From NCBI GenBank assembly GCA_024278975.1, contig JAJRSD010000017.1, positions 1-64,000 on the forward strand: a DNA stretch of 64,000 nt, given 5' to 3'. The notes beneath the pieces are model-generated. The model did no database searches. It saw nothing but the letters and a program-made list of their open reading frames with translations, and was not told where the DNA came from. A program made the translations under genes and the position numbers. Origin of the DNA: Bacteroidota bacterium (GTDB taxonomy: Bacteria > Bacteroidota > Bacteroidia > Bacteroidales > Prolixibacteraceae). Shown here one piece after another: positions 19,051 to 26,875 of the stretch (positions are counted from its first letter, which is position 1; each line of letters opens with the position of its first letter).

Positions 19051-20085
19051 ATGAAAACTAAAGAACTTATAGTATATGGTGAGGAGTTATTTCGTGGAGT
19101 TGCAACACTGATTTATAAGGCTAAATCAAAAGTTGCCATTTATTTAAACGCAGAAACAACTATCTTATACTGGAGTATTGGAGAGTTTTTATCGCTTGAG
19201 TTAAAACAAAAAAAATTACTTAACTATGGTAGTCAAATTCTTGCGACAGTGTCGCAAGAATTAACAAGACGATTTGGTAAAGGTTTCACTTACACTGCTT
19301 TAACAAGAATGATAAAGGTAGCCGAATCTTTCCGTCATGAAAATGTTGTGACACTGTCGCAATATTTGAGTTGGAGTCATTTTATCGAACTTTCAACTAT
19401 TAATAATGAAACAAAAAAGGAATTCTATTGTCTAATGTGCATTAACCAACAATGGGGTGTCAGGAAATTACGACATCAAATTAACAATATGTTGTTTGAA
19501 AGAACAGCAATTGCCGAACATCAGGAAGAAGAAATAAAAATAACTCTCGGTAATTTGGCTGAAAATAGACTTTTGCATCCTGATTTAGTTTTTAAAAATA
19601 CATATATACTTGATTTTATGAATTTGCCACAAGGGTATTCTGAAAAAGAGTTAGAGGATGAACTTGTAGCACACATCGAACAATTTATCATGGAATTGGG
19701 TACTGGATTTGCATTTATGGAAAGACAAAAGAAAATTCCGGTTGATAGTATAGATTATAGGTTAGACTTGCTTTTTTATCATCGAAAATTGAAACGTCTT
19801 GTTGCAATTGATTTAAAACTTGGAAAGTTTGAGCCAAAGCATAAAGCTCAGATGGAACTCTATCTTCGGTGGTTACAAAAACATGAAATGCAAGCAGGTG
19901 AGGAAAACCCAATTGGATTACTTTTGTGTAGCGAAGGGAATACTGAGCATATTGAATTATTATTGTTAGATGAGAAAGAAATTAAGGTCGCTCAGTTTTT
20001 GACGGAACTACCTAGTAAAGAGTGGTTTGCAAATAAACTACACAGAGCAATTGAAATTGCAGAATTACATAAAAGCGTAAAATAG
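19051..20085 (+). CDS. DUF1016 (YhcG-type) PD-(D/E)xK nuclease domain protein
   Basis: This 344-residue protein has the two DUF1016 parts. The N-terminal region (about 1-170) includes YGSQILATVSQELTRRFGKG, SWSHFIELSTI and FYCLMCINQQWGVRKLRHQI. The C-terminal nuclease-like domain (about 200-320) has the PD-(D/E)xK signature, with the Asp in YRLDLLFYHR and IDLK in LVAIDLKLGKFEPKH. These proteins are widespread in mobile and defence-associated regions and are predicted nucleases; their exact role is not established. Here it sits alone between two propeller genes, its TAG directly abutting the next ATG. It is AT-rich compared with the gene before it, which suggests insertion. Confidence 0.85.
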   Translation: MKTKELIVYGEELFRGVATLIYKAKSKVAIYLNAETTILYWSIGEFLSLELKQKKLLNYGSQILATVSQELTRRFGKGFTYTALTRMIKVAESFRHENVVTLSQYLSWSHFIELSTINNETKKEFYCLMCINQQWGVRKLRHQINNMLFERTAIAEHQEEEIKITLGNLAENRLLHPDLVFKNTYILDFMNLPQGYSEKELEDELVAHIEQFIMELGTGFAFMERQKKIPVDSIDYRLDLLFYHRKLKRLVAIDLKLGKFEPKHKAQMELYLRWLQKHEMQAGEENPIGLLLCSEGNTEHIELLLLDEKEIKVAQFLTELPSKEWFANKLHRAIEIAELHKSVK

Positions 20086-21045
20086 ATGAAAAACAAAGGA
20101 ATCATAATATTTTTAATAATCCTCGCGGTAGTAATTGTCGGGGTAGTTGTTGGTGATTTTATATCGAAACGTCCCGATAAAATGGATGCTAATATTTTTG
20201 AATACAACATTGATGAATTTAAAAATGTTGACAAGGATTTAATTCATTATAAAGAGACTAAAAACTTTAAAATTGGTTTTGAAAAACCTGCCGGAATTAC
20301 AATCGAAAATGATAAAATTTATTTAGTAGGCGACCAAGAACTAAAAGTAATTAATAGCTCAGGGAAATTAATAACAGAAGTTCTGTTAGCAGATAAACCA
20401 CATACAGTTGAGGTTGCCGGGGATAAAATTTACATCGCCTTCGAAAAGCAAATGCGGGTTTATAACGAAAAAGGCGAGCTGTTGAATGAATGGAAGTTAA
20501 CTAATCTCGATTCGTATATAACTGCAATTGCAGTGCACGATGATAATGTTTTTGTTGCCGATGCCGGAACCAGAAAAATCATACGCTTTTCGGTTGAGGG
20601 TGAAAAACTAAATGAGTTTGATGGTAAAGCTGATGAGGAAGGGGCATTTGGGTTTATTATTCCGAGTCCCTATTTCGATATTGATATTAATGAGTACGGC
20701 GATTTGTGGGTTGTAAACCCTGGGTTGCACGCCCTCGAAAACTATTCACCCGAAGGAAAACTTCGCGAATACTGGAAAAGCACCAGCATGAAAATTGAGG
20801 GGTTTAGCGGATGTTGCAATCCTGCACATTTTACCTTTTTACCAGATGGTAGTTTTATTACCAGCGAAAAAGGGTTGGTACGGATAAAAATTTATAAACC
20901 GTCAGGCGAGTTTTCGGGAGTGGTTGCCCCGCCTGCAAAATTTAAAAATGGCGAGCAGGCACCCGATGTAGCAGTCGATTCAGCGGGTAATGTTTATGCT
21001 CTCGATTTCGACAGAAAAGTATTGCGGGTATTTAAACTAAAATAG
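20086..21045 (+). CDS. Membrane-anchored six-bladed (NHL-type) beta-propeller protein
   Basis: An N-terminal transmembrane anchor (GIIIFLIILAVVIVGVVVGD, residues 4-23) precedes an NHL/SMP-30-like propeller with repeats of the kind GKLITEVLLADKPHTVEVAG, IRFSVEGEKLNEFDGKADEE and VAVDSAGNVYALDFDRK. Such propellers bind proteins or ligands and some are hydrolases; no catalytic set is evident. A FSGCCNPAHF segment near residue 243-252 carries a Cys-Cys pair. The start codon directly follows the stop of the DUF1016 gene. The gene was probably once next to the anchored PQQ-like propeller gene, and a joint role at the cell surface or in the periplasm is inferred. Confidence 0.75.
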   Translation: MKNKGIIIFLIILAVVIVGVVVGDFISKRPDKMDANIFEYNIDEFKNVDKDLIHYKETKNFKIGFEKPAGITIENDKIYLVGDQELKVINSSGKLITEVLLADKPHTVEVAGDKIYIAFEKQMRVYNEKGELLNEWKLTNLDSYITAIAVHDDNVFVADAGTRKIIRFSVEGEKLNEFDGKADEEGAFGFIIPSPYFDIDINEYGDLWVVNPGLHALENYSPEGKLREYWKSTSMKIEGFSGCCNPAHFTFLPDGSFITSEKGLVRIKIYKPSGEFSGVVAPPAKFKNGEQAPDVAVDSAGNVYALDFDRKVLRVFKLK

Positions 21046-21056
21046 AACTTTGAATC

Positions 21057-21141
21057 CTCTGTGGCTTATCCGTGCTTTCTGTGGTAAAATAAAAGAAATC
21101 TAACCACAGAGCTCACAGAGGTTTCCACAGAGTAACACAGA
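21057..21141. repeat. Dispersed repeat of the CACAGAG type
   Basis: Contains CTCTGTGG, then ACCACAGAGCTCACAGAGG, then CCACAGAGTAACACAGAG, so the same element appears in both orientations and can fold back on itself. It lies between the NHL-type gene and a small Cys-rich gene. Confidence 0.6.
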
Positions 21142-21148
21142 GAAAAAT

Positions 21149-21355
21149 ATGAATAGAAAAGAATTTTTAAAAACAACAGGCAGGCTTTTAATACTTGGTG
21201 GATTTACAGCCTCTGCCGGATATCTGATAGTCAATAAAAAGGTGACCGCGAGTTGCTCCGTTTCGCCAACTTGTAAAACTTGTAACAAAGTTTCGAATTG
21301 CGAAAATCCGAACGTAAAAGAGGTGAGGTATAAAGAAGAGACAAAAACTCCGTAG
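21149..21355 (+). CDS. Small exported Cys-rich protein, Tat-like leader
   Basis: This 68-residue protein begins MNRKEFLKTTGRLLILGG, which resembles a Tat leader with RK in place of the usual twin arginine. A hydrophobic segment follows, and then a short mature part has four cysteines in a C-x5-C-x2-C-x5-C arrangement (residues 36-51). The cysteines could hold a metal or Fe-S cluster, but the family is not recognised. It lies upstream of a Tat-type Fe-S protein and a NapH-like membrane Fe-S protein on the same strand, so a small electron carrier or maturation partner is a reasonable guess. Confidence 0.55.
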   Translation: MNRKEFLKTTGRLLILGGFTASAGYLIVNKKVTASCSVSPTCKTCNKVSNCENPNVKEVRYKEETKTP

Positions 21356-21374
21356 TAGTTGAATATGAATAACT

Positions 21375-21483
21375 CCGGGTTTTTCCAAAGGAATCCCTTC
21401 TGTCCAACCCGGGGAATAAAAAAGCGAAGCAAAACAAGGTGCATCCACGTCGGTTAAATTGAAAAACTGAAATCGCATGCACC
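21375..21483 (+). repeat. Two-hairpin dispersed repeat, copy 1
   Basis: First hairpin: CCGGGTT with AACCCGG, enclosing TTCC/GGAA. Second, 21438-21483: GGTGCATCCACGTCGG, ending in TGCACC. A second copy at 23580-23666 has GGCGCA/TGCGCC, a paired change in both arms. The two copies flank the gene pair 21509-23499 as direct repeats. Confidence 0.75.
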
Positions 21484-21508
21484 GCACAATAAAAAGACAA
21501 TAGAAGAG

Positions 21509-22087
21509 ATGGAGAAAAATAGTAAATCACAAAACAGACGGAAATTTATACAGAACGGCATTCGTATGTCGCTGTTACTCTCGTTGGGAACGGTAAGTGT
21601 AGCAGCACTTAAAAATGTTACAGGCGACGATTACGTTTGGCAAATCGACCCGTTTAAATGTACGCAGTGCGGGCGCTGTGCCACCGATTGTGTGATGACT
21701 CCCTCGGCGGTAAAATGCATTCATGCATTCGATTTGTGTGGATATTGCGATTTGTGTGGCGGCTATTTTAAACCCGATTCCAATTCGCTCAGTACGGCAG
21801 CCGAAAATCAGCTCTGCCCAACGGCGGCAATCGAACGACGATTTATCGAAGAGCCCTATTTCGAGTACCACATCGACGAGGATTTGTGCATTGGTTGTGC
21901 AAAATGTGTAGCGGGCTGCACCTCGTTCGGAAACGGATCTATGCACCTGCAGATTATCCACGATATTTGCCTGAATTGCAACGAATGTTCAATTGCCCGC
22001 GTTTGTCCGTCGGATGCCATTAGCCGGGTAAAAGCCAGCGAAGCCTACAAAGTAAAAGGCGATTTCTCAAATAAACCTAAAGCCTGA
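21509..22087 (+). CDS. Exported multi-[4Fe-4S] ferredoxin (NapG-like)
   Basis: This 192-residue protein has a Tat leader (QNRRKFIQNGIRMSLLLSLG) and several cysteine motifs: CTQCGRCATDC, CGYCDLCGG, CIGCAKCVAGC and CLNCNECSIARVC followed by PSDAI. The third and fourth are ferredoxin-like. The first, with its trailing cysteines, is less regular, so three to four [4Fe-4S] clusters are likely. The Tat signal implies folding and cluster loading in the cytoplasm before export, so it acts in the periplasm. The next gene, 8 bp downstream, encodes a membrane Fe-S protein; the pair resembles NapG-NapH. It probably carries electrons between the membrane and periplasmic partners, which may include the adjacent propellers. 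Confidence 0.82.
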   Translation: MEKNSKSQNRRKFIQNGIRMSLLLSLGTVSVAALKNVTGDDYVWQIDPFKCTQCGRCATDCVMTPSAVKCIHAFDLCGYCDLCGGYFKPDSNSLSTAAENQLCPTAAIERRFIEEPYFEYHIDEDLCIGCAKCVAGCTSFGNGSMHLQIIHDICLNCNECSIARVCPSDAISRVKASEAYKVKGDFSNKPKA

Positions 22088-22095
22088 TTAGAAGA

Positions 22096-23499
22096 ATGAG
22101 TACATTATCGAAAATAAGTTTTGAAGAAAGCTGTGAGCTACGAGTTACGGGAGGTGAATGCCAATCAATTGCCATCGGGCATAAACCTTCAACTTGTAAC
22201 CAGCATTCTGGAATACGAAACAAAAGTTTTCTCCCAACTAAAAAACTCAAATTTGTTTTTATTACTATCTACTTTTTACTTTTTACTTTTTACTTGTCTG
22301 CACAACAGCAACGTTTTCCAAAGCCTGAATTCGACACGGGTTACGAACAGCCAACGCCCATAACACCCGAACCTCGTGCTCTTGCGATGGAATATTTCGA
22401 TGTTTTGGTTCTGCTGCTGGTACTTTCGCTGGCCACCTATTTTGTGCTAAAAAGCCGTTCGCGTCAGAGTGTAATGTGGCTCTCAATATTTACGTTAATC
22501 TATTTTGGTTTTTACAGAAACGGGTGTATTTGCAGTATTGGTTCCATCCAGAATGTCGTTCTGACTTTCTTCGACCCGGAGTACGCAATTTCGATAACAA
22601 CTTTGCTGTTTTTCCTGTTGCCGCTTCTGTTTGCCCTCTTTTTCGGGCGCGTCTTCTGCGGGGGGGCTTGTCCGTTAGGAGCCATTCAGGATTTGGTGGT
22701 GGTAAAACCCATAAGTTTGCCCAAATGGCTGAATAAAACATTGGGACTGATACCCTATATTTATCTGGCGTTGGCCGTTCTTTTTGCTGCCACCGGCACC
22801 GATTTTATCATTTGCAGGTACGACCCGTTTGTGGGGATTTTTCGTATGGATGCTAAATTTCACATGGTGGTTCTCGGTATTGCTTTGTTATTGATGGGAA
22901 TGTTTGTATCGCGTCCATATTGCCGTTTTCTGTGTCCTTACGGAGTTTTGCTCAACTGGATGTCGCGGTTCTCAAAATGGCATTTAACAATTACGCCATC
23001 GGTTTGTATTCAGTGTAAACTCTGTTCCAACTCGTGCCCGTTTGATGCTATTGATTACCCAACCAACGAAAAAGAGGTGCTGAAATCGGGACTTGGCCCC
23101 AAACGTTTTCTTATTTATGCGGTGGTAATTCCGGTTTGGATTGCGGTGGGTATTTTTGCCGGTGCCAAATCACACACATTTCTATCGAAAGCAAACTCCA
23201 CAGTTTATCTTGCTGAGCTGTTGATTTCGCATCCCGAGCTCAAAAACGACCCCGATAATATTGACGTTCAAATGTTCCTTACTGCCGGAAAATCAATGCA
23301 AACACTGGTTGAAGAGGCGGAAGCAATACGCGAAGAATTTTATATTGGAAGTATGATTGCCGGAGGTTTTCTGGGATTGGTACTTGGAATGACCCTGCTG
23401 AATACTGTGGTGTTCCGACGACGACAGGATTACGAGCCGCACAAAGGAAATTGTTACAGTTGCGCACGTTGTATCGATTATTGCCCGGTTGAAAAGTGA
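22096..23499 (+). CDS. Polytopic membrane [4Fe-4S] protein, NapH/NosR-like
   Basis: This 467-residue protein has several transmembrane helices, paired CGGACPLG and CRFLCPYG motifs as in NapH/NosR/YccM-type proteins, a ferredoxin segment (CIQCKLCSNSCPFDAI) and a C-terminal CYSCARCIDYCP motif. This family passes electrons across or along the inner membrane, often to or from quinol. The first 50 or so residues are odd: they contain two 7-bp tandem arrays (22135-22148, 22271-22291), and the apparent signal segment FITIYFLLFTFYLSAQ is partly encoded by the second. The upstream ATG at 22096 is 9 bp after the previous stop, so the reading is accepted, but the N-terminus may be shaped by repeat insertion. 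Confidence 0.8.
   Translation: MSTLSKISFEESCELRVTGGECQSIAIGHKPSTCNQHSGIRNKSFLPTKKLKFVFITIYFLLFTFYLSAQQQRFPKPEFDTGYEQPTPITPEPRALAMEYFDVLVLLLVLSLATYFVLKSRSRQSVMWLSIFTLIYFGFYRNGCICSIGSIQNVVLTFFDPEYAISITTLLFFLLPLLFALFFGRVFCGGACPLGAIQDLVVVKPISLPKWLNKTLGLIPYIYLALAVLFAATGTDFIICRYDPFVGIFRMDAKFHMVVLGIALLLMGMFVSRPYCRFLCPYGVLLNWMSRFSKWHLTITPSVCIQCKLCSNSCPFDAIDYPTNEKEVLKSGLGPKRFLIYAVVIPVWIAVGIFAGAKSHTFLSKANSTVYLAELLISHPELKNDPDNIDVQMFLTAGKSMQTLVEEAEAIREEFYIGSMIAGGFLGLVLGMTLLNTVVFRRRQDYEPHKGNCYSCARCIDYCPVEK
22271..22291. repeat. 7-bp tandem repeat inside a coding region
   Basis: Three perfect ACTTTTT units lie within the putative signal segment of the NapH-like protein. Gain or loss of one unit would shift the reading frame. 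A shorter pair, GAGCTAC and GAGTTAC, lies upstream at 22135-22148 in the same gene. Confidence 0.7.
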
Positions 23500-23579
23500 T
23501 AAATTATGATTGGAGAATTGAGATAATGATAAACGTTGAAATGACAATTAAAAACTTCAACGGAGTTAAACATAAATAA

Positions 23580-23666
23580 CCCCCGGGTTTAACCGGGGGA
23601 TGCAAATAGAACAAAAAACAAGGCGCAGCCACGTCAGTCAAATTGAAACGGGTGGTTGCATGCGCC
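23580..23666 (+). repeat. Two-hairpin dispersed repeat, copy 2
   Basis: CCCCCGG/CCGGGGG hairpin with a 6-nt loop (23580-23599), then GGCGCAGCCACGTCAG at 23622, closing with TGCGCC at 23661-23666. The segment AACAAGG and the middle TCAAATTGAAA match copy 1 at 21375-21483. Confidence 0.75.
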
Positions 23667-23703
23667 GCAAAAAAGAAATAAATTCAAAGTAGTAGAAATA
23701 AAC

Positions 23704-25578
23704 ATGAATTACAACGATAAAATAAAGCTCTCCCAAAACATTATAATAGTTGCAGGAATATTCTGTATAACCGTGGCTATGCTACTGCTGCTCAACTTTT
23801 GGCAGGTCTCGAAAAACGACCCCATCGAAAGTAAAGTACTCGAAGCCCTCGTTGAAAGGCTAAAAGATGAGCCCAACAACGAAGAGTTGAAAGTGGAAAT
23901 CAGAAACTTCGATTTGCTGGCGCGGAAAGCCTATTTTAACAGCCAGTGGCAAGTGAAAACCGGAGCTTATCTGTTGCTTTTCGGAGCTATAATTCTTGCT
24001 TTTGCCCTCCATGTTTATTACACGGCGAAAAGCAAAATCGGGCAGCCCGATACGGTTCACGAAAATGAAATTATGGGACGTATTCTGGCGCAAAAAGGAA
24101 TTGTGATTGTGGGAGCTGTTGTTTTTCTTTTTGCCTTTATTGCATCGTTCGCAACCGTCAACCACCTCAACGATTACGACTTGCAGGCAGAAACGGAGAT
24201 GGAAGTAACGCCCGAAGACGAAGGGATTGAAGTAATAGAAGTTGGAGAAGTACCGCAACAAGTTCAGCAGCAAGAAGTAAAAAAGGAAGTTGCTGAACCG
24301 GGTGTTGAAGAGATAAATGTATCTAAAAAAACGGTTTCCAACGAAGTTCAGAAAGAGAATATTTCGGTGGAAGTTACAAAAGAGAAATCTACAGCAAAAC
24401 CTGTAATATCAACTTCAAATTTGACACTTGCCGACCTTCAAAAAAATCACAACTCTTTCCGTGGTCCTCTCGGGCAAGGAGTTATTTTTCATAAAAATAT
24501 ACCCACAAAATGGGACGGTGCAGCCGGAACAAATGTGTTGTGGAAATCGCCTATTCCTAAAAAGGGATACAATTCGCCGGTAATCTGGGGCGATAAAGTA
24601 TTTATTGCCGGAGGCGATAACACGGCGCGCGAGGTTTATTGTTACAACAGCAATAATGGCAAATTGCTTTGGACCGGAAAAGCGGATAATATTAAGGGAG
24701 CACCGGCAAAATTGCCGAATGTTACCGAAGATACGGGACTCTCGGCACCTACATTAACAACCGATGGAAAATGCGTTTTCGCCATTTTTGCCACTGGCGA
24801 TGTAATTGCTTTTGATATGAATGGAAAACGTGTTTGGGCGCGAAATCTCGGCGTTCCCGATAATCATTACGGGCACTCTTCATCGTTAATTACATGGGAT
24901 AATAAACTGTTTATTCAATACGACACTAACAAAGGAGGAAAAATTTTAGCACTGGATGTAGCCACAGGAGAAACGGTTTGGGAAACGGTTCGCAAATCAA
25001 AAATTTCATGGGCAAGTCCGGTATTAGCAAAAATAGATGGGAAATATCAACTTATATTAACTGCCGACCCGATTGTTGCCGGCTACGATATAAAAACCGG
25101 AAAGGAACTTTGGTCAACAGAATGTATGATGGGCGAAGTTGGTCCTTCGGTAGGTTTTAGCGATGGAGTTGTTTTTGCCGGAAATGAGTATGCAACTTTG
25201 GTAGCAATAAATCCGAACGATGGCTCAATTATCTGGGAAAACGATGAGTATTTACCCGAAGCTGCAAGTCCGCTGGCATACAAAGGATTGTTGATAATTG
25301 CCACCAGTTACGGCGTGTTGGTTTGTTACAATGCAAAAACCGGCGAACAATATTGGGAGCACGATGTGGGAACAACATTATACTCGTCGCCAGTTGTTGC
25401 CGACGGAAAACTTTTTATGATGGACAACGATGGAGTGATGCGGATTTATGAATTCGCAAAAGAGATGAAATTAATCAGCGAAAATGAACTGGGTGAAATT
25501 GCCGGAACTACACCCGCTTTTGCCGATGGAAGGATTTATATTCGTGGTGAAAAGAATTTATATTGTATTGGAAAATGA
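23704..25578 (+). CDS. PQQ-like beta-propeller fused to a three-helix membrane domain
   Basis: The ATG at 23704 (MNYNDKIKLSQN) is preferred; the longer TTG reading from 23656 overlaps the upstream repeat. Three transmembrane segments lie in the first 150 residues (IIIVAGIFCITVAMLLLL, GAYLLLFGAIILAFALHVYY, GIVIVGAVVFLFAFIASFA). A Glu/Val/Lys-rich linker of about 80 residues follows, then a propeller (SFRGPLGQGVIFHKNIPTKW, LALDVATGETVWETVRKSK, VAINPNDGSIIWENDEY). The membrane part resembles no family I can name. Same-strand placement after the NapGH-like pair suggests that it docks the propeller to the membrane Fe-S complex. Confidence 0.8.
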   Translation: MNYNDKIKLSQNIIIVAGIFCITVAMLLLLNFWQVSKNDPIESKVLEALVERLKDEPNNEELKVEIRNFDLLARKAYFNSQWQVKTGAYLLLFGAIILAFALHVYYTAKSKIGQPDTVHENEIMGRILAQKGIVIVGAVVFLFAFIASFATVNHLNDYDLQAETEMEVTPEDEGIEVIEVGEVPQQVQQQEVKKEVAEPGVEEINVSKKTVSNEVQKENISVEVTKEKSTAKPVISTSNLTLADLQKNHNSFRGPLGQGVIFHKNIPTKWDGAAGTNVLWKSPIPKKGYNSPVIWGDKVFIAGGDNTAREVYCYNSNNGKLLWTGKADNIKGAPAKLPNVTEDTGLSAPTLTTDGKCVFAIFATGDVIAFDMNGKRVWARNLGVPDNHYGHSSSLITWDNKLFIQYDTNKGGKILALDVATGETVWETVRKSKISWASPVLAKIDGKYQLILTADPIVAGYDIKTGKELWSTECMMGEVGPSVGFSDGVVFAGNEYATLVAINPNDGSIIWENDEYLPEAASPLAYKGLLIIATSYGVLVCYNAKTGEQYWEHDVGTTLYSSPVVADGKLFMMDNDGVMRIYEFAKEMKLISENELGEIAGTTPAFADGRIYIRGEKNLYCIGK

Positions 25579-25651
25579 GGTGAAGACACTTATTTAATGT
25601 AGAGTTAAACATTTAACTATTTTTGTATTTTGTTTTTTTTAAGGGAAAAAT

Positions 25652-26662
25652 ATGACTGAGAAGCTTCATAATTTAGAGATATATTTAAAACTCGTTGATA
25701 CAATTGGCAACACAATTGAAGAAGCGAGATTAAGAGCTGTGCGAGCAGTAAATAATGAATTAGTACAAGCCAATTGGGAAATCGGGAAATACATTGTTGA
25801 ATATGAACAGCATGGCAACGAGAAAGCAGAGTATGGTAGTTCGCTTTTAACAAATTTGTCAAAGGACTTGAAAACGAGATTCGGCAAGGGATTTAGTAAG
25901 AGTAATGTGTACCTGATGCGCCAGTTTTATATGAAATATCCAAAATTCCAGTTAGTGACTGGAAAATTGACATGGACTCATTATTCCGAATTATTAGGTG
26001 TTTCGAATGATAACGCACGAAGTTTTTATGAAAAGCAGGTAGCGAATGAAAATTGGAGTGTTCGGGAATTGAAAAGACAAATAAGTTCATCATTATTCGA
26101 ACGTATTGCGTTAAGTAAAGACAAAAAGGGTGTTCTTCAACTCTCAGAACAGGGGTTAATGGTAGAAGAGCCAAAAGATATAATAAAAGACCCGTATGTG
26201 CTGGAATTTCTCCAAATTCGAGAAGAACAAAGAATGAGTGAAAGTAAACTTGAACAAAAAATAATAGACAATCTCCAAACATTTTTACTCGAATTAGGCA
26301 AAGGCTTTTCGTTTGTAGGCAGACAATATAGAATTACATTAGCAAATGACCACTATTATGTCGATTTGGTTTTTTATCATCGAATACTAAAATGTTTTGT
26401 GTTAATTGATTTGAAAACGAGACACGTAAAGCATCAAGATATTGGTCAGATGAATATGTATCTCAATTATTTTAAAACTGAAGAAAGTATTGAAGATGAT
26501 AATTCTCCGATTGGAATTGTTTTAGGAGCTGATAAAAATGACATTCTTGTTGAATATGCGATTGGAGGAATATCAAACAATATATTTATTTCAAAATACC
26601 AACTTTATTTGCCTGATAAGAAAGTTCTTGAAAATAAAGTAAAAGAATTAATTGATGAGTAA
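25652..26662 (+). CDS. DUF1016 (YhcG-type) PD-(D/E)xK nuclease domain protein, second copy
   Basis: This 336-residue protein has the DUF1016 N-terminal region (YGSSLLTNLSKDLKTRFGKG, LTWTHYSELLGVSNDNARSF, WSVRELKRQISSSLFERIAL) and a C-terminal nuclease-like domain. The latter has Asp in YYVDLVFYHR and the IDLK motif in CFVLIDLKTRHVKHQDIGQM. It is clearly diverged from the copy at 19051, so this is not a recent local duplication. It is placed alone between a propeller gene and a small membrane protein gene of the redox stretch, in the same orientation, and is AT-rich. The role is uncertain; it is probably an accessory nuclease acquired by transfer. Confidence 0.85.
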   Translation: MTEKLHNLEIYLKLVDTIGNTIEEARLRAVRAVNNELVQANWEIGKYIVEYEQHGNEKAEYGSSLLTNLSKDLKTRFGKGFSKSNVYLMRQFYMKYPKFQLVTGKLTWTHYSELLGVSNDNARSFYEKQVANENWSVRELKRQISSSLFERIALSKDKKGVLQLSEQGLMVEEPKDIIKDPYVLEFLQIREEQRMSESKLEQKIIDNLQTFLLELGKGFSFVGRQYRITLANDHYYVDLVFYHRILKCFVLIDLKTRHVKHQDIGQMNMYLNYFKTEESIEDDNSPIGIVLGADKNDILVEYAIGGISNNIFISKYQLYLPDKKVLENKVKELIDE

Positions 26663-26873
26663 ACTAATAAAAATATTGGGTTCAACTGTCATTATTTTGT
26701 TTGAATTGGGAATTTGGCTCTTTGATGAGAATTTGAATAAAATAATTGACGTAGAATGGATGGGATTCTTCTCTGGATTTTTCTTCGCTTCCGGAGTTTC
26801 ACTGTCTTTAAGCCTGTGTGTAAAAAAGAATAAAACTAAAACTTTGCGTCTCCGCGCCATTGCGAGATTTTAA
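26655..26873 (+). CDS. Small two-helix membrane protein of unknown function
   Basis: Starting at the ATG 26655 gives 72 residues with two hydrophobic segments (ILGSTVIILFELGIWLF and MGFFSGFFFASGVSLSLSLC). It overlaps the last 8 bp of the DUF1016 gene and ends 2 bp before the NuoEF-like fusion starts. The last dozen residues are encoded by a copy of the dispersed repeat AAACTTTGCGTCTCCGCG (compare 32380-32405), so the natural C-terminus may have been altered by repeat insertion. No family is recognised. It could be partnered with the DUF1016 gene because of the overlap. Confidence 0.5.
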   Translation: MSKLIKILGSTVIILFELGIWLFDENLNKIIDVEWMGFFSGFFFASGVSLSLSLCVKKNKTKTLRLRAIARF

Positions 26874-26875
26874 TT

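Noticed and set aside
23656-23703. TTG start of the membrane-propeller fusion at 23656
   Set aside because: It lies within the two-hairpin repeat; the ATG at 23704 fits the membrane domain.
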